From: Saussurea involucrata
Lineage: Eukaryota; Streptophyta; Magnoliopsida; Asterales; Asteraceae
Length of the DNA: 64,000 bases
Assembly: GCA_033807775.1 (NCBI GenBank)
Contig: CM066317.1
Coordinates: forward strand, 8,391,870 to 8,455,869
Reading direction: 5' to 3'
Shown here one piece after another: positions 47,285 through 57,857 of the stretch. Position 1 is the first letter of the stretch. Each line of letters starts with the position of its first letter. The notes beneath the pieces were generated by a model, which searched no databases, was not told the DNA's origin, and saw nothing but the letters and a program-made list of their open reading frames with translations. A program made the translations under genes and the position numbers.

Positions 47285-49303
47285 TCTATACTATCTTATA
47301 AAGCATGTATCATAAAAGTCTTAAAAGTCTTAAAAACAATACTTTAAGTATGGTGTACAATTGATTAAACCATGAAAATCTTAAAGTCTTAATTACAACT
47401 TTAACAACATGATGTACAACTCTGTTTATGCACTCTGTAATTAAGTCGTCCCCATCATTACTTTTCACTCCTTCTCTGTCAATCCGGCGACGATTCACGT
47501 TTCAAGCCACCATTTATACAGGTGAAGATTTAGGGTTTCCTCCATATGTTTCGCTCTCTTCCTGCAGGTTTGATTTTGGGTTTGGTAATGGTGTGCAGGG
47601 TTTGATTTGGGTTGTTGATCGCTCTTCCCCTTCCATCTTCCCAACATTTTTGTCTCTTCCATAGCCACCATTTATACAGGTGAAGATTTAGGGTTTCCTC
47701 CATATGTTTCGCTCTCTTCCTGCAGGTTTGATTTTGGGTTTGGTAATGGTGTTTTTGTGTTCCTCACGTGCAGAGTTTGATTTGGGTTGTTGATCGCTCT
47801 TCCCCTTCCATATTCCCAACATTTTTGTCTCTTCCATTTTCAAAAAGTAATCGACGCTCTCTCTGTGGAAACCACCGTCCTTCTCGCCGCCCCTTCTCTC
47901 TCTGTCAACACCGCTGCTTCTGGTATAGTTTTCTTGATGCTCTCTTCTCATTTTAGTTCCTTTTCTTTATTTCTTTGTTTTGCTTTATGTTTACTTTTTG
48001 TTTCTGGTTCGGTATGGTTTGTTGTTCGATTTATGTTTGTCAAAAGAACGAAACAGATGCAAGGACAACAAGGTTTGTGAACTCATTAGGTTAGGGTTTT
48101 ACGTTTGACTGGTAAGCCCATTTCTCTCAGCTCGTATTTTAATATTTTTTTGTGTTAATATGTTTCAGTTCACTTTCAAATCTAATGGTTACCCAAAAGA
48201 GTACCACGATCGACAAACATTTACGTAACGGCAGGCACTCGATGAACAACAACGATGTGGATGAGGCTTTTAAGGCACACTACTAGACACGGTCTTCGTA
48301 AATATCTAATCTCCCTAACTTTTCATTTTTGTATGTGGGAAAGAGTGCGTTGATTAATGCTGAAAAGTTCATGGTTTCTAAGACCCTACTAGACATGCTT
48401 GATGGTCTTCCTTTCACCGTTTCACACTAGAAACTGAGCAACATCACCTTTTGGATGATGTTTTGGTTTTTTTGATGCAGAAAGATGTTCCAAATTTGCT
48501 AAATCTACTACACTGTATACATACTTTACTTGAAAACAGGAGGTCTAAATGTTAAAGCAAGTCATATTTATTTTAATTTTTAGGTGTTTTTCAAAGTTGT
48601 CTATCTCCACTTGATCTTGATCTTATGTATTTTGGCATATATTATGGTTATGAAGGGAAATGTTTTAGGTCATTCCATGTTACTGTAGATATTGAGGAGG
48701 CAAAAGAGTCCAGTTGCAAATCTCATGATCTACTACCTGAATTTGTATTGTATTCCTTGTAAGTTCTTATTGTTGATCATTTCATTGGTTTTTAGTCATC
48801 TGATATGATTGAAGCCTTCTTTCTTCACAGTAATTTTAGAAAAAATTCTAAAATGAAGTCCTTTGATTAAATTAAAAGTAACACATGTTTGGTGTAATGA
48901 GAACAAGCACCTGTTCAGATTGCTATGTAGTTTCACAAGGAGAGATTTTGGGTCTACAACTTTTTATAGAGTCTACGTGTCTATTTGGGTACACCCTATA
49001 AAAGCGTGATATGAGTGCTGGATAAAACGTCTAGAGATGAAAAAACCTAAAGTTGTATCAAGGATTTTGAGGTGCTTTGAGTTTGATCTAAAAGGGCATG
49101 TGGACAAATTTGATTTTTGCTTGCATAGTGGTTCAGAGATGGACAATTTTTGATTTTGATGGGTTGAAATTTGTTCGGTCCATTAAAATTGAATTTAGTC
49201 TGAAAAGTGGGTGAATTGTAGGTGTTTGTGGATGACTTTGATGGTTAATTCTTTCAATCTTAAATATCTTCTTGATGGTTAAATGGATTGCATTTCATCT
49301 GTC

Positions 49304-49444
49304 AGACAACTCTTGTATTCTTCTAGAAAATTGTAGCTTTTGGACAAAATGATGGTGAAGCTCAAAGAGCAAGGACATCAAATTTTAATATATATACAAT
49401 TTCAGCACATGCGGGATTTGCTTGAAGATTATTGTAATTACAAG
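49304..49444 (+). pseudogene. captured exon of a CHD3/PICKLE-type chromatin remodeller
   Basis: 47 codons end at an AAG|GTATGT donor. The frame contains LLDKMMVKLKEQGH and QFQHMRDLLEDYC, which I recognise as the start of the helicase C-terminal domain in plant CHD3 (PICKLE) proteins. Codon 11 is TAG, probably from CAG, and several residues differ from what is usual, so this is a dead copy. It lies inside the Helitron, as expected for transduplicated exons. I did not find convincing neighbouring exons of the same gene. Confidence 0.75.
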
Positions 49445-51732
49445 GTATGTATGCTAAACCGGTAAATAATTTGTCTTTTTTCTTTTATTTTTGTAATTGA
49501 TCACTTCTTACTATAGAATCAACAGTTCTTCTGCATCTGATTTGGTTACCTCACATCTCAAAATCTATGAAAAATTTGAGGGTTTTTGCAAATTGGGTTT
49601 TATAATTTGACGATTTCTTGCAAGCAATGCTAAAATTGTATTTCCTATGCATTTGATTTTGATTTTAAAATCCTGATGGCAGTTCGAGTAATTGCTTACA
49701 ATTTGGACTTGAATTGTTATCTCTTCAATAGGATTATAGGGAAACAGATTCATGATTCTTATAATGTTTTGTTTTTTTGTCAACTTTTCCCAACTAAAAC
49801 TCATGATTTGGGGGTTATTGCAAGATGGTTCATTTCACAACTTTTTTATTCATGATTTGGACTTGTTTTTTTCCAGCTTTGCCCATCTAAAACTTTTGCA
49901 TTGCATTATAGTTCATTTCACATATTTGATAACCACCACAAAGAATTAACAGCTAACTAAAAGTTTTGATTTTTATTTCGATCTCGATCGCAACATCATT
50001 ATCATTTACTTGCGTGTTTATCTTGAAATACTTCAAAAGAGAATCAAACCCTCTATTCTCCATCTCAGGTAAACCTTTTTCCTAATTGCTAAGTACAAAT
50101 TTTCCTTCTTGATTGTACTCTTGATGTGTTGATTCAGTATCTTTTGGATTTTAACCAAATGGTATTAAGGAGTGACTAATATGTGATCCAGTTTTTTCAT
50201 TTGTATTATTGATGCTTCATTATCCATAATATGTGATTCACTATCTTGATTTGTACTCTTGATCAAGTAATGTGGTGTTTAAATATGTTTTCAACGTAAA
50301 TGAATTAAATAATAATGTAATGTTGGAGTCATTCTTGAGGCGTTAAGAGTGTCTAATTTATTGAGTTACTAGAAATGTTAATTGAATTTTTTTATGCAAT
50401 GCTTATAAAAGAGTTGTGTTGATATACTTTAGTTTTTTGTCCTTGATTACTCTACACTATAATACAGTAGATATACACTAACAGTGTGTTCTAAGTTGGG
50501 CATGACTTGCTGTCATTTTTCTACTTAATTGAGTCTGAAGGGAACTTGAAAGACAACCCTCATTTTCTTTCGTGAATTAAGGCATTCTAATGGCGAACGA
50601 CATGCAGAAACTGTACTATCGCTCTAGAAATGGTAAAAATTTCATCTCAAAAATCTTTCTGCTTACCCTGAAGACTTCTCAGTTATGTTTGTAACTAATC
50701 TTAGGTGTGGGATGCAGTCATGCGGTATCTATACCATCTTATAAAGAATCTTTGATGAAAGTCTTAAAAGTCTTAAATACAACTTAAAATGCATAATGTA
50801 CTACTTTTTATGCATATTTTTTTAAGTCTTAAATACAAGCTAAAATGCACAAGGTACTGAATCTTTATGCATATTTTTTAAAGGCCGCTTCTGGATCCAT
50901 CTTCATGAGTTCCCAGATGGCGATTTAGTTCCCCATTCACAAATCCATCTTCAATTTCCATATGACGATTCAAACTTCATATGTGATGATTCGTGGTTCA
51001 AATCCATTATATGACTAGGGTTTTTCATCATACAAATCAAATCCTCGGCTCCTTTCCTTCAACGCTCTCTCTACCGAAGATGCATTTCTTCTCCACAGTC
51101 CATACGACTTGAATATGTCACCAAGGTTTTCCGATGAATATTTGTTGTAATTTGGTGGTTTTCATTGATTAACTCACTCCCTAGCGATTTACTATTTGTT
51201 TTGATCATATATTGTGTTCATCAGTTGAAATTTGTGATATGGAAGAATTCAATTGCTTATATCAGGTTACGGTAAGGTTTCATCGATTCCCCTATCACAA
51301 TTTTTGATTATCTTTATCATCTCAGTTTTGATTTCTCTTTCATTTGAAATCTCTATGTAATTGAATGGCGTCGTCCCGCTGAGAAACCCAAGAACAATAA
51401 AATATGGATCAATGTTTTTGAGGACAAAACTGGAGGTGAGTTAAGAGAGACAGAAATGGAGCGGAGAAACAGATGGTGAGATCAAATTTCATTCAACCGA
51501 ATATATTGATTTATAAACAACTTTTCTATTTTTTATGTAATAAACAACTTTTATATATTGATTTGTCATTCTTTAGCCCAGTTTTTCTTTCATCGTCTTT
51601 GCAAAAACCATGTTCTTCCAGTAATTTTATCGATGGTCGATTGTGTAAGCGGCGGAGAAGATTATCATATTGTGGTGATTGAGCTCCTTTTTATTTGCTT
51701 TTTGTTGATTTTCGTTTCATTATGTTGAATTA

Positions 51733-52166
51733 GGGCTCAAATTCAATGGAATTCCTGTGGGGAAGCCATCGACGTATATTGAGGAGGTATCCATCAAAAC
51801 CTTGGCTTCTAAACCTCTATTATGAGCAGACCTATTATTGCGTTTCGAACTTCAATTTTTTAGTTTATTTATTTGCTTTTTGTTGTTTATCGACTCATTA
51901 TGCTGAATTAGGGCTCGAAATCAATAGAATTCCAGTGGAACAACCATGGGCTTGTTTTAAGGACGCGTCTGTCAAAACTTTGGCCGAATCTGTGTGTATA
52001 TGAGCAGAAGTGTGATTGTTTTTCAAACTTCAATTTCTTAGTATAAATATTTGTTTTATTTGCCTTTTGTTGATTATTGTCTCATTATGCTGAAGTAGCG
52101 CTCGAAATCAATGAAATTCCAGTCGGGAAGCAATGGGTGTATTTTGAGGAGGTATCCATCAAAACT
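51733..52166 (+). repeat. triplicated exon-like segment in the Helitron
   Basis: Three copies at about 51733, 51910 and 52096 of a segment that follows an (A)TTAG acceptor-like site. They read GLKFNGIPVGK, GLEINRIPVEQ and ALEINEIPVGK, then end near IKTL or VKTL. The spacers between copies share GAGCAGA and TTCAATTT-TTAG words, so the repeat unit is about 180 bp. The source gene is not recognised. Confidence 0.55.
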
Positions 52167-52330
52167 TATAATATGTTGCAGTATAAATCTATATACAGTA
52201 ATTTAAAATAATATGTTGAGATTTTTTGCATCCCGCCGCATTGCGCGGGTACTCAACTAGTAAATTTACAAAAGTCAGAGTTTTCAAATAATTTATAAAA
52301 ATATGTACGGTTTTTTTATAATTAATTTAA

Positions 52331-53637
52331 GAGTAAAATACACCACAGTTCCTGTGGTTTGGTCAAAATTTGGATTTTGGTCTCTCTTACAAAATAATTA
52401 CACTAGACGTCCCTGTGGTTGCCATTTTGTTTCACGCCGAGTCCCTTACACTAACACTGTCTTTTTCCTCTCCGTTAGCACCCTCACGTGCCAGGCACGT
52501 GAGGGGTAAAAACGTCATTTTATCTTTTTTTCTTTCTATTTTACCATTTTTTTCCAAACCACAAGGACCAAATATGTAATTGACTCAAAATCTGGATTTG
52601 GTCTTTATCATCTAAACCCAATCTTTGAAATCCAAGAACAAGAATCGATCCATCTTTGAAAACTAGATCGCCGGAGCTCCACCTTGAAACCCAAATCTTC
52701 GGCGCCTATCTCTACGACGCCGCCTCCATCTCCGATACCAGGCCCCTACCTCCGGTGCTCCTTTCTCCATCGATCTCACTCCTCTTCATGTTCCCTGTAG
52801 CAACCCAGATTTGAGAAGCAAATCTGGAAGAAGAATCGACGCCTTCTCCGTCGATCTCTCTCCTCTCACTACACAAACGCCTTCACCCATATGGTTCACG
52901 ATTTGTTACAGGTCTGGAAGAAGAATCGCCGCCTTCGTCTCTGTGCTTTGTGACACAGTTTGTTACAGATCTGGAAGAACTCTCTCGACCCAACTCTCTT
53001 TAAGCAGATCTGTAACTCTCGACCAAACTCTTTACTCTCTCTAAGCAGGTTGTAATTCAAAGCAGATATGTAAAATGGTGATGAAATCGATTGAAACAAA
53101 CCTGTAACTCAAAGTAGATATGTAAACATGAGTTGATTGTATAAGAATTTTGTGTTTGAAACATGAGTCGATTCATTTATGTGTTTGATTGTACAAGGGT
53201 TAGGGTTTTCGAAGAAGATTTTAGATCGGTAGATTTAAGTTAGGGTTTAGAGACCAACAGATTTAATCTCAAATTTCAGTGCTTGAGTTAGGGTTTCTAT
53301 TGCTCCTTTGATTTAAAAACATAAGTTGTAAGCCATGATTTTGATGATAATGAATCTTGCTTGTTCTTTAATTTGTTGTATAATGCTTATGGAGGATAAA
53401 AACTGAAAAGAATTCAAGAGTTTATTCATTATTGAAAAAAAATAAAAAAAATAAAAAGATAAAATGATGTTTTTACCCCTCACGTGAGGGTGCTAACGGA
53501 GAGGAAATAAACGGTGTTGTGTAAGGGACCCGACGTGAAACAAAATGGCAACCACAGGGATGTTTGGTGTAATTATTTTGAAAGAGGGACCAAATCCAGA
53601 TTTGACAAAACCACACGACCGGTGGTGTAATTTACTC
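52331..53637. mobile_element. Mutator-like element (Pack-MULE candidate), 9-bp duplication
   Basis: Terminal inverted repeats of about 190 bp begin GAGTAAAATACACCAC at the left and GAGTAAATTACACCAC (complement) at the right. TTAATTTAA is duplicated on both sides (52322-52330 and 53638-53646), the 9-bp length of Mutator-like elements. No transposase. The 0.9 kb interior is less AT-rich at 52640-52990, with words repeated such as GATCTGGAAGAA; it could be captured gene sequence. Confidence 0.85.
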
Positions 53638-53646
53638 TTAATTTAA

Positions 53647-53650
53647 CAAT

Positions 53651-53700
<50 letters not shown>
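53647..53700. repeat. TA microsatellite
   Basis: About 47 bases of (TA)n directly left of the long-TIR element. Confidence 0.9.
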
Positions 53701-53701
<1 letters not shown>

Positions 53702-53710
53702 ATAGATATA

Positions 53711-55080
53711 GGGGGTCATTCAAGGAAGAACTATTTATTTTGTGGTAACTGTAAGAACCAGCGTGAGCCACATATTAAGCTATAAATTAGGAAATTATTA
53801 ATTTTGGAAATTTTGTTTAAAATTTAAATAAAAGGGCATTTTAGGTATTTTAAAATCTCCTCTCTCCTCTCTCCGGCCAATCGTGATACCGACAATACAT
53901 ACAATAACTTTGTGATACCACTGTGATACCCATTGCCATCCAATTCAGCATCACATTCATTACTTTGGTAATACTCCAAGAACATCTGTGATACCAATGT
54001 GATACCCATATACTGTGATACCCTTAACAACATAACGAAACTAAAGAAAAAACATAATTTGATACACTTAGTAAAGCAATACCACATGATATTTTGTGAT
54101 ACACTTCGTAAAATAAGAAAATACATTGTGATACTCTACTGTTATACCAGATGTGATACCCAAAATACATACAAGATACAAACATCTATCCTTAGTGTGA
54201 TACCCGAAATACATACAACACCAAATGTGATACCAAATTCGATGCCTGATACCCAGAACTGGTACATGTATCCTATCACCGCTACAAATTTGCCAATCGA
54301 TTTTATCAGATTTGCTTCATCTCATAAGTAACTCCTACTCAAACTTTTCAACAAGGGCATAATATAAAACAATAAATAAAGTGTAGAGTATACAGAATTT
54401 GATAATATGCCAATAAAGAAGGTCACTTTAAAACATTCATAGAAGAAGCTTAGGTTACAGAAACTGCTTAATGGAAAAAGAATGTTCATGTGTCTCAATA
54501 TAACTAAACAAGAATATGTCATAACCCCGTTAGATGTCTTGACAGATCTGCAATCGACACCAAGAAAAGGACGAAAGAGAGAGGGTCTGAGGGACTCGAT
54601 TAGGAGAGAAAGAAGAGGGAATCGATCTGCAGTTGCCGGAATGGTGGCTGCCGGCGGTGGAGATGCACTGTGGGAGTGGTTGCAGGTCAAGAAAACCGAG
54701 AGGGTGAGGGTAGGAGAATCGATGGTGGGTGTTGTTGTTTGTCTCGATCAAGAAGACGAGAGGGAAAGCAGAGGGATGCATGTCGCCGGATGGTCGGAGC
54801 AGAGGGAGAATCGATGGTGGGTGTTGTTGGTTTTTGGCTGCACATTCTTGAAGAAAGAAAAAAAATATTAGGGTTTATCTATATGGTATATGGTAGGAGA
54901 GAGGTGAGAGGAGAGAGAAACGTATTTTAGTATTTATTATTTTAATTAGATATTCAATTTTTTTTTACTAAAATACCCTTTTACATTTATTTAAAATTTA
55001 TATTGATTATTTTAAATGAGTGGCTAATATTGGTTCTTACAGTTACCACAAACTAAATAGTTCTTATTTGATTAAGCCCC
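53711..55080. mobile_element. 1.37 kb long-TIR element between TA microsatellites
   Basis: The left end begins GGGGGTCATTCAAGG. The complement of the right end begins GGGGCTTAATCAAAT. They share GTGGTAACTGTAAGAACCA, with inverted repeats of about 60 bp. (TA)n lies on both sides. 53880-54240 has about a dozen GTGATACC words. 54600-54850 contains low-AT sequence with a repeated AATCGATGGTGGGTGTTGTT, perhaps a captured fragment. No transposase frame. Confidence 0.75.
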
Positions 55081-55552
55081 TATATATATATATATAAAGG
55101 AGAATGTAGGGAGAGAGGATTAAGGAGAAGCCTCCAATGAGGCTTTAAATTTTTGTTAGAGTTTTGATTTTTTCTTTTTAAAAAGTTGTTGCATTAATTG
55201 ACTATAACCTTTCATTATCTTTGTATTATTGTATACTTTTGTTTTATTATTTTTTTGTTTAACCTATGTTTTATTATTTTTTTTGTTTAAGCTAACAATC
55301 ATCAATCATCAATATATATATATATATATATAAAGCAAAATGTAAAAGAGAGGATTAAGGAGAAGCCTCCAATGAGGCTTTAGAATTTTCTTAGATTTTT
55401 GTTTTTTTTAAATTGGGTAGAACCTTTCATTATCTTTTGTATTATTTTGTATACTTTGGTTTTGTATTATTTTGGTATACTTTGTTTTATTATTATTTTT
55501 GTTTAAGCTAACAATGCTTATAAATCAATAAAATGTGTATTATTTTGGTACA
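55081..55552. repeat. two direct repeats each led by a TA microsatellite
   Basis: The units at 55081 and 55313 both start with (TA)n. They then carry AGAGAGGATTAAGGAGAAGC and CTCCAATGAGGCTTTA, and end near GTTTAAGCTAACAAT. A third copy of the tail follows the SINE (55706-55760). Confidence 0.6.
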
Positions 55553-55693
55553 TTTTTTTTTGTATAAGGTTCATCTAGACTTTGCCTAGACTACATCCTT
55601 GGCAATTTGGAAACAAACAAACAAAGCGGTCGTCTGAGACTAAGCCTGGCCACAGAATGCTGACGCCTGGACTCGAACCTGGGGTGGATGAGA
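55553..55693 (-). mobile_element. 5'-truncated SINE with 12-bp target duplication
   Basis: Minus strand. TATTTTGGTACA flanks both sides (55541-55552 and 55694-55705). The tail is an A-run (complement of the T-run at 55553-55560). A B-box-like AGGTTCGAGTCC remains but the A box is missing. The 3' part (TTGCCAAGG, TAGTCTAGGC) matches the longer SINE at 62612-62783. Confidence 0.8.
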
Positions 55694-55793
55694 TATTTTG
55701 GTACACTTTGTTTTATTATTTTTTTGTTTAAGCTAACAATGCTTATAAATCAATAAAATTTGTATATACTTCGCGTCGCATCGCATGCAGATA

Positions 55794-55826
<33 letters not shown>

Positions 55827-55843
55827 CGATGTAATTACTTTAA

Positions 55844-56036
55844 TTTTTTTTTGAAACCGGAAACATTCACCAAGTCCGGGGTATCCCAGGATTCCTTTCG
55901 GAGCCACCCAGACTAATCCCATATTGACCCTAAGGCCTCACCATGTCTCAAGCGCAGGGTCGAACCCGTGACCTCAGGTGGAACACCAGAGCGTCAGCAG
56001 GTTACTTGCCGACCACTACGCCGCAACGTTATTGAC
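55844..56036 (-). mobile_element. tRNA-derived SINE, Au-like, 15-bp target duplication
   Basis: Minus strand. ATGTAATTACTTTAA flanks both ends (55829-55843 and 56037-56051). A-box-like GCGTAGTGGTCGGC lies near the 5' end and B-box GGTCACGGGTTCGACCC about 45 bases on. The 3' part has GGGATTAGTC and ends in an A-run. The B-box phrase and the late GGGATTAGTC fit plant Au-type SINEs. Confidence 0.85.
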
Positions 56037-56160
56037 ATGTAATTACTTTAAATAATTATACATTTTTGGAGAATTTGTTGAAATGCTCAAAAGGTATCGA
56101 ACCTGGTTTGGTTTGTTTTTTCATACTTTAATTAATTAAACCATTGAAGATGATCGCTAA

Positions 56161-56365
56161 GAGCATCTCCAATGGCAGTGCTAAAAAATTTCTAAAATAG
56201 AGAATGAAAAGTCAAAATTGCTAAAATTATTTCCTTTCGACTCTAACAACATTGCTAATTTTTTTCCTAAAATAGAGAGTTCTCTCTGTTTAGCAAACCA
56301 TAAAGATTTTTTTAGAGATTTTCTATTTTAGCGAAACATATAGCAAAGCAGTTGGAGACGTATAG
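56161..56365. mobile_element. decayed MITE of the GAGCATCTCC family
   Basis: Begins GAGCATCTCCAATGGCAG after TAA. The right end is only approximately CAGTTGGAGACG. It lies about 90 bp upstream of the esterase start codon. Confidence 0.5.
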
Positions 56366-56457
56366 CAAACCATCTAATGGTGTTTGGGTTTTCAATCTTT
56401 TGCGGAGTAGATCCATCTTCCAACACCCATTAACACTGTCTCTGTAGGTAGAATCAA

Positions 56458-57826
56458 ATGAGACCTCAAATACTATTATTCGGGGATTCAATCACAGAGC
56501 AATCCTTCAGGTATGGTGGATGGGGTGCTTCTCTTACCGACACTTACTCTCGCAAGGTTCAATCCTACAAAAACCCTAGTAATTTTACTAAAACATTCGT
56601 CAATTCGTTGCAAATATGATTCTTCTTGTTTTTCTGTGTGAAAAAAGGCCGATATAGTGGTTCGAGGATATGGTGGATACAACACTCGATGGGCTTTGTT
56701 CTTGTTGCATCACATTTTCCCTCTGGTAATTCATATTGATATCTACTCAACTGGTGTTGTTATTTTTCATTTAGGTTTTTTATTGTATCGATATGCAATT
56801 TGGGGACAGATCTCGAAAATGGGATCATGATTGTTATTAATGCTTTGATTGCTATTTACTGGATGCTAACTTTGAATTCGAGAGATGAATTTTGTTTAGA
56901 TTTTAGTGAGGCGATTTGTTTGAAACAATTGCTGGTTAGGCTGGATCTTATTGGATCAAGGTGATTTATGTCTGTAAAAAAGGTACAAGATAGGAATATA
57001 TTGAATGTATGTTTGATACTTGAGGTTGGAAGTTTAGAATTCAACTATGTTTTTATTTGGATCTTCAATCAATGATTTAGTTAGTGAGTCAGGGTCTTTA
57101 CGGAGAAAAAAAATTCTACCCTTCCTACCCCTTGATCCTAAGAGAGATGTAACGGGTACATTTGGTTCGGTTTGGTTTAGCTTATGATCTATTTCATCGG
57201 ACAATGTAGAGGTCCGGCAATGGCAGCAATTCAAGATCTTTAAGAATTGACATACATATCCTCAGATCAATGAGAATTGCAACGTGTCACTTAGAAATGC
57301 ACAAAAAGTCCAGGCCCGAAGTCCTGACTTAAAAGCCCGGGCCTAGTTAGTGCGAGCCCGGCCCCAATCCAGGCCAAGAAGCCTGATCAGACCGAGTATT
57401 TTTTTTCAGGGTACAGTTAGACGCCGGCCCAGAAAAGCCCGGCCTGGAAAATCCTGATCGGGCCCATTTTCACACCGGAAGCCTTGCCAAGTGCGGTCCT
57501 TTTAAGGGCCCGGGCCTTGTGCATCTCTAGTGTCACTAAGACACTAACCACATAGTTTGTTTTGATCGCGTCAGGTACTCAGGTTTAGGGGAAAACCGCA
57601 AAAAAATGAAAAACTGAGGAACACCCTGGTAACCGTTCATATGCACGATGTGCACATGTGCTTACAAGTAATTTGTAAACAATTTGTTCGGTATGCACAT
57701 GTGCATAAAAAACAAAAAACAACTTCAATTACTTGTATGCACATGTGCTTACCTTCTAGATGAACGGTTACCAGGGTGTTCCTCAGTTTTTCATTTTTTT
57801 GAGGTTTTCCCTAGAACCTTCCTGTC

Positions 57827-57857
<31 letters not shown>

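Larger units (their letters stand above)
47285..52260 (+). mobile_element. Helitron carrying captured gene fragments
   Basis: Starts TCTATACTATCTTATAAAGC after an A. Ends CTAG (52257-52260) before a T, with the CCCGCCGC...GCGGG hairpin (52232-52249) close to the end. 4.98 kb. A second 5'-end-like sequence, TCTATACCATCTTATAAAG, occurs inside at 50728. There is no Rep or helicase frame, so it is non-autonomous. Within it are a tandem duplication of about 158 bp (from 47505 and 47663), an exon of a CHD3-type remodeller (49304-49444) and a triplicated exon-like segment (51733-52166). Confidence 0.85.

Noticed and set aside
54322..54930. Frames on both strands of 80-130 codons
   Set aside because: They overlap each other on both strands inside the long-TIR element, with no recognised domain.
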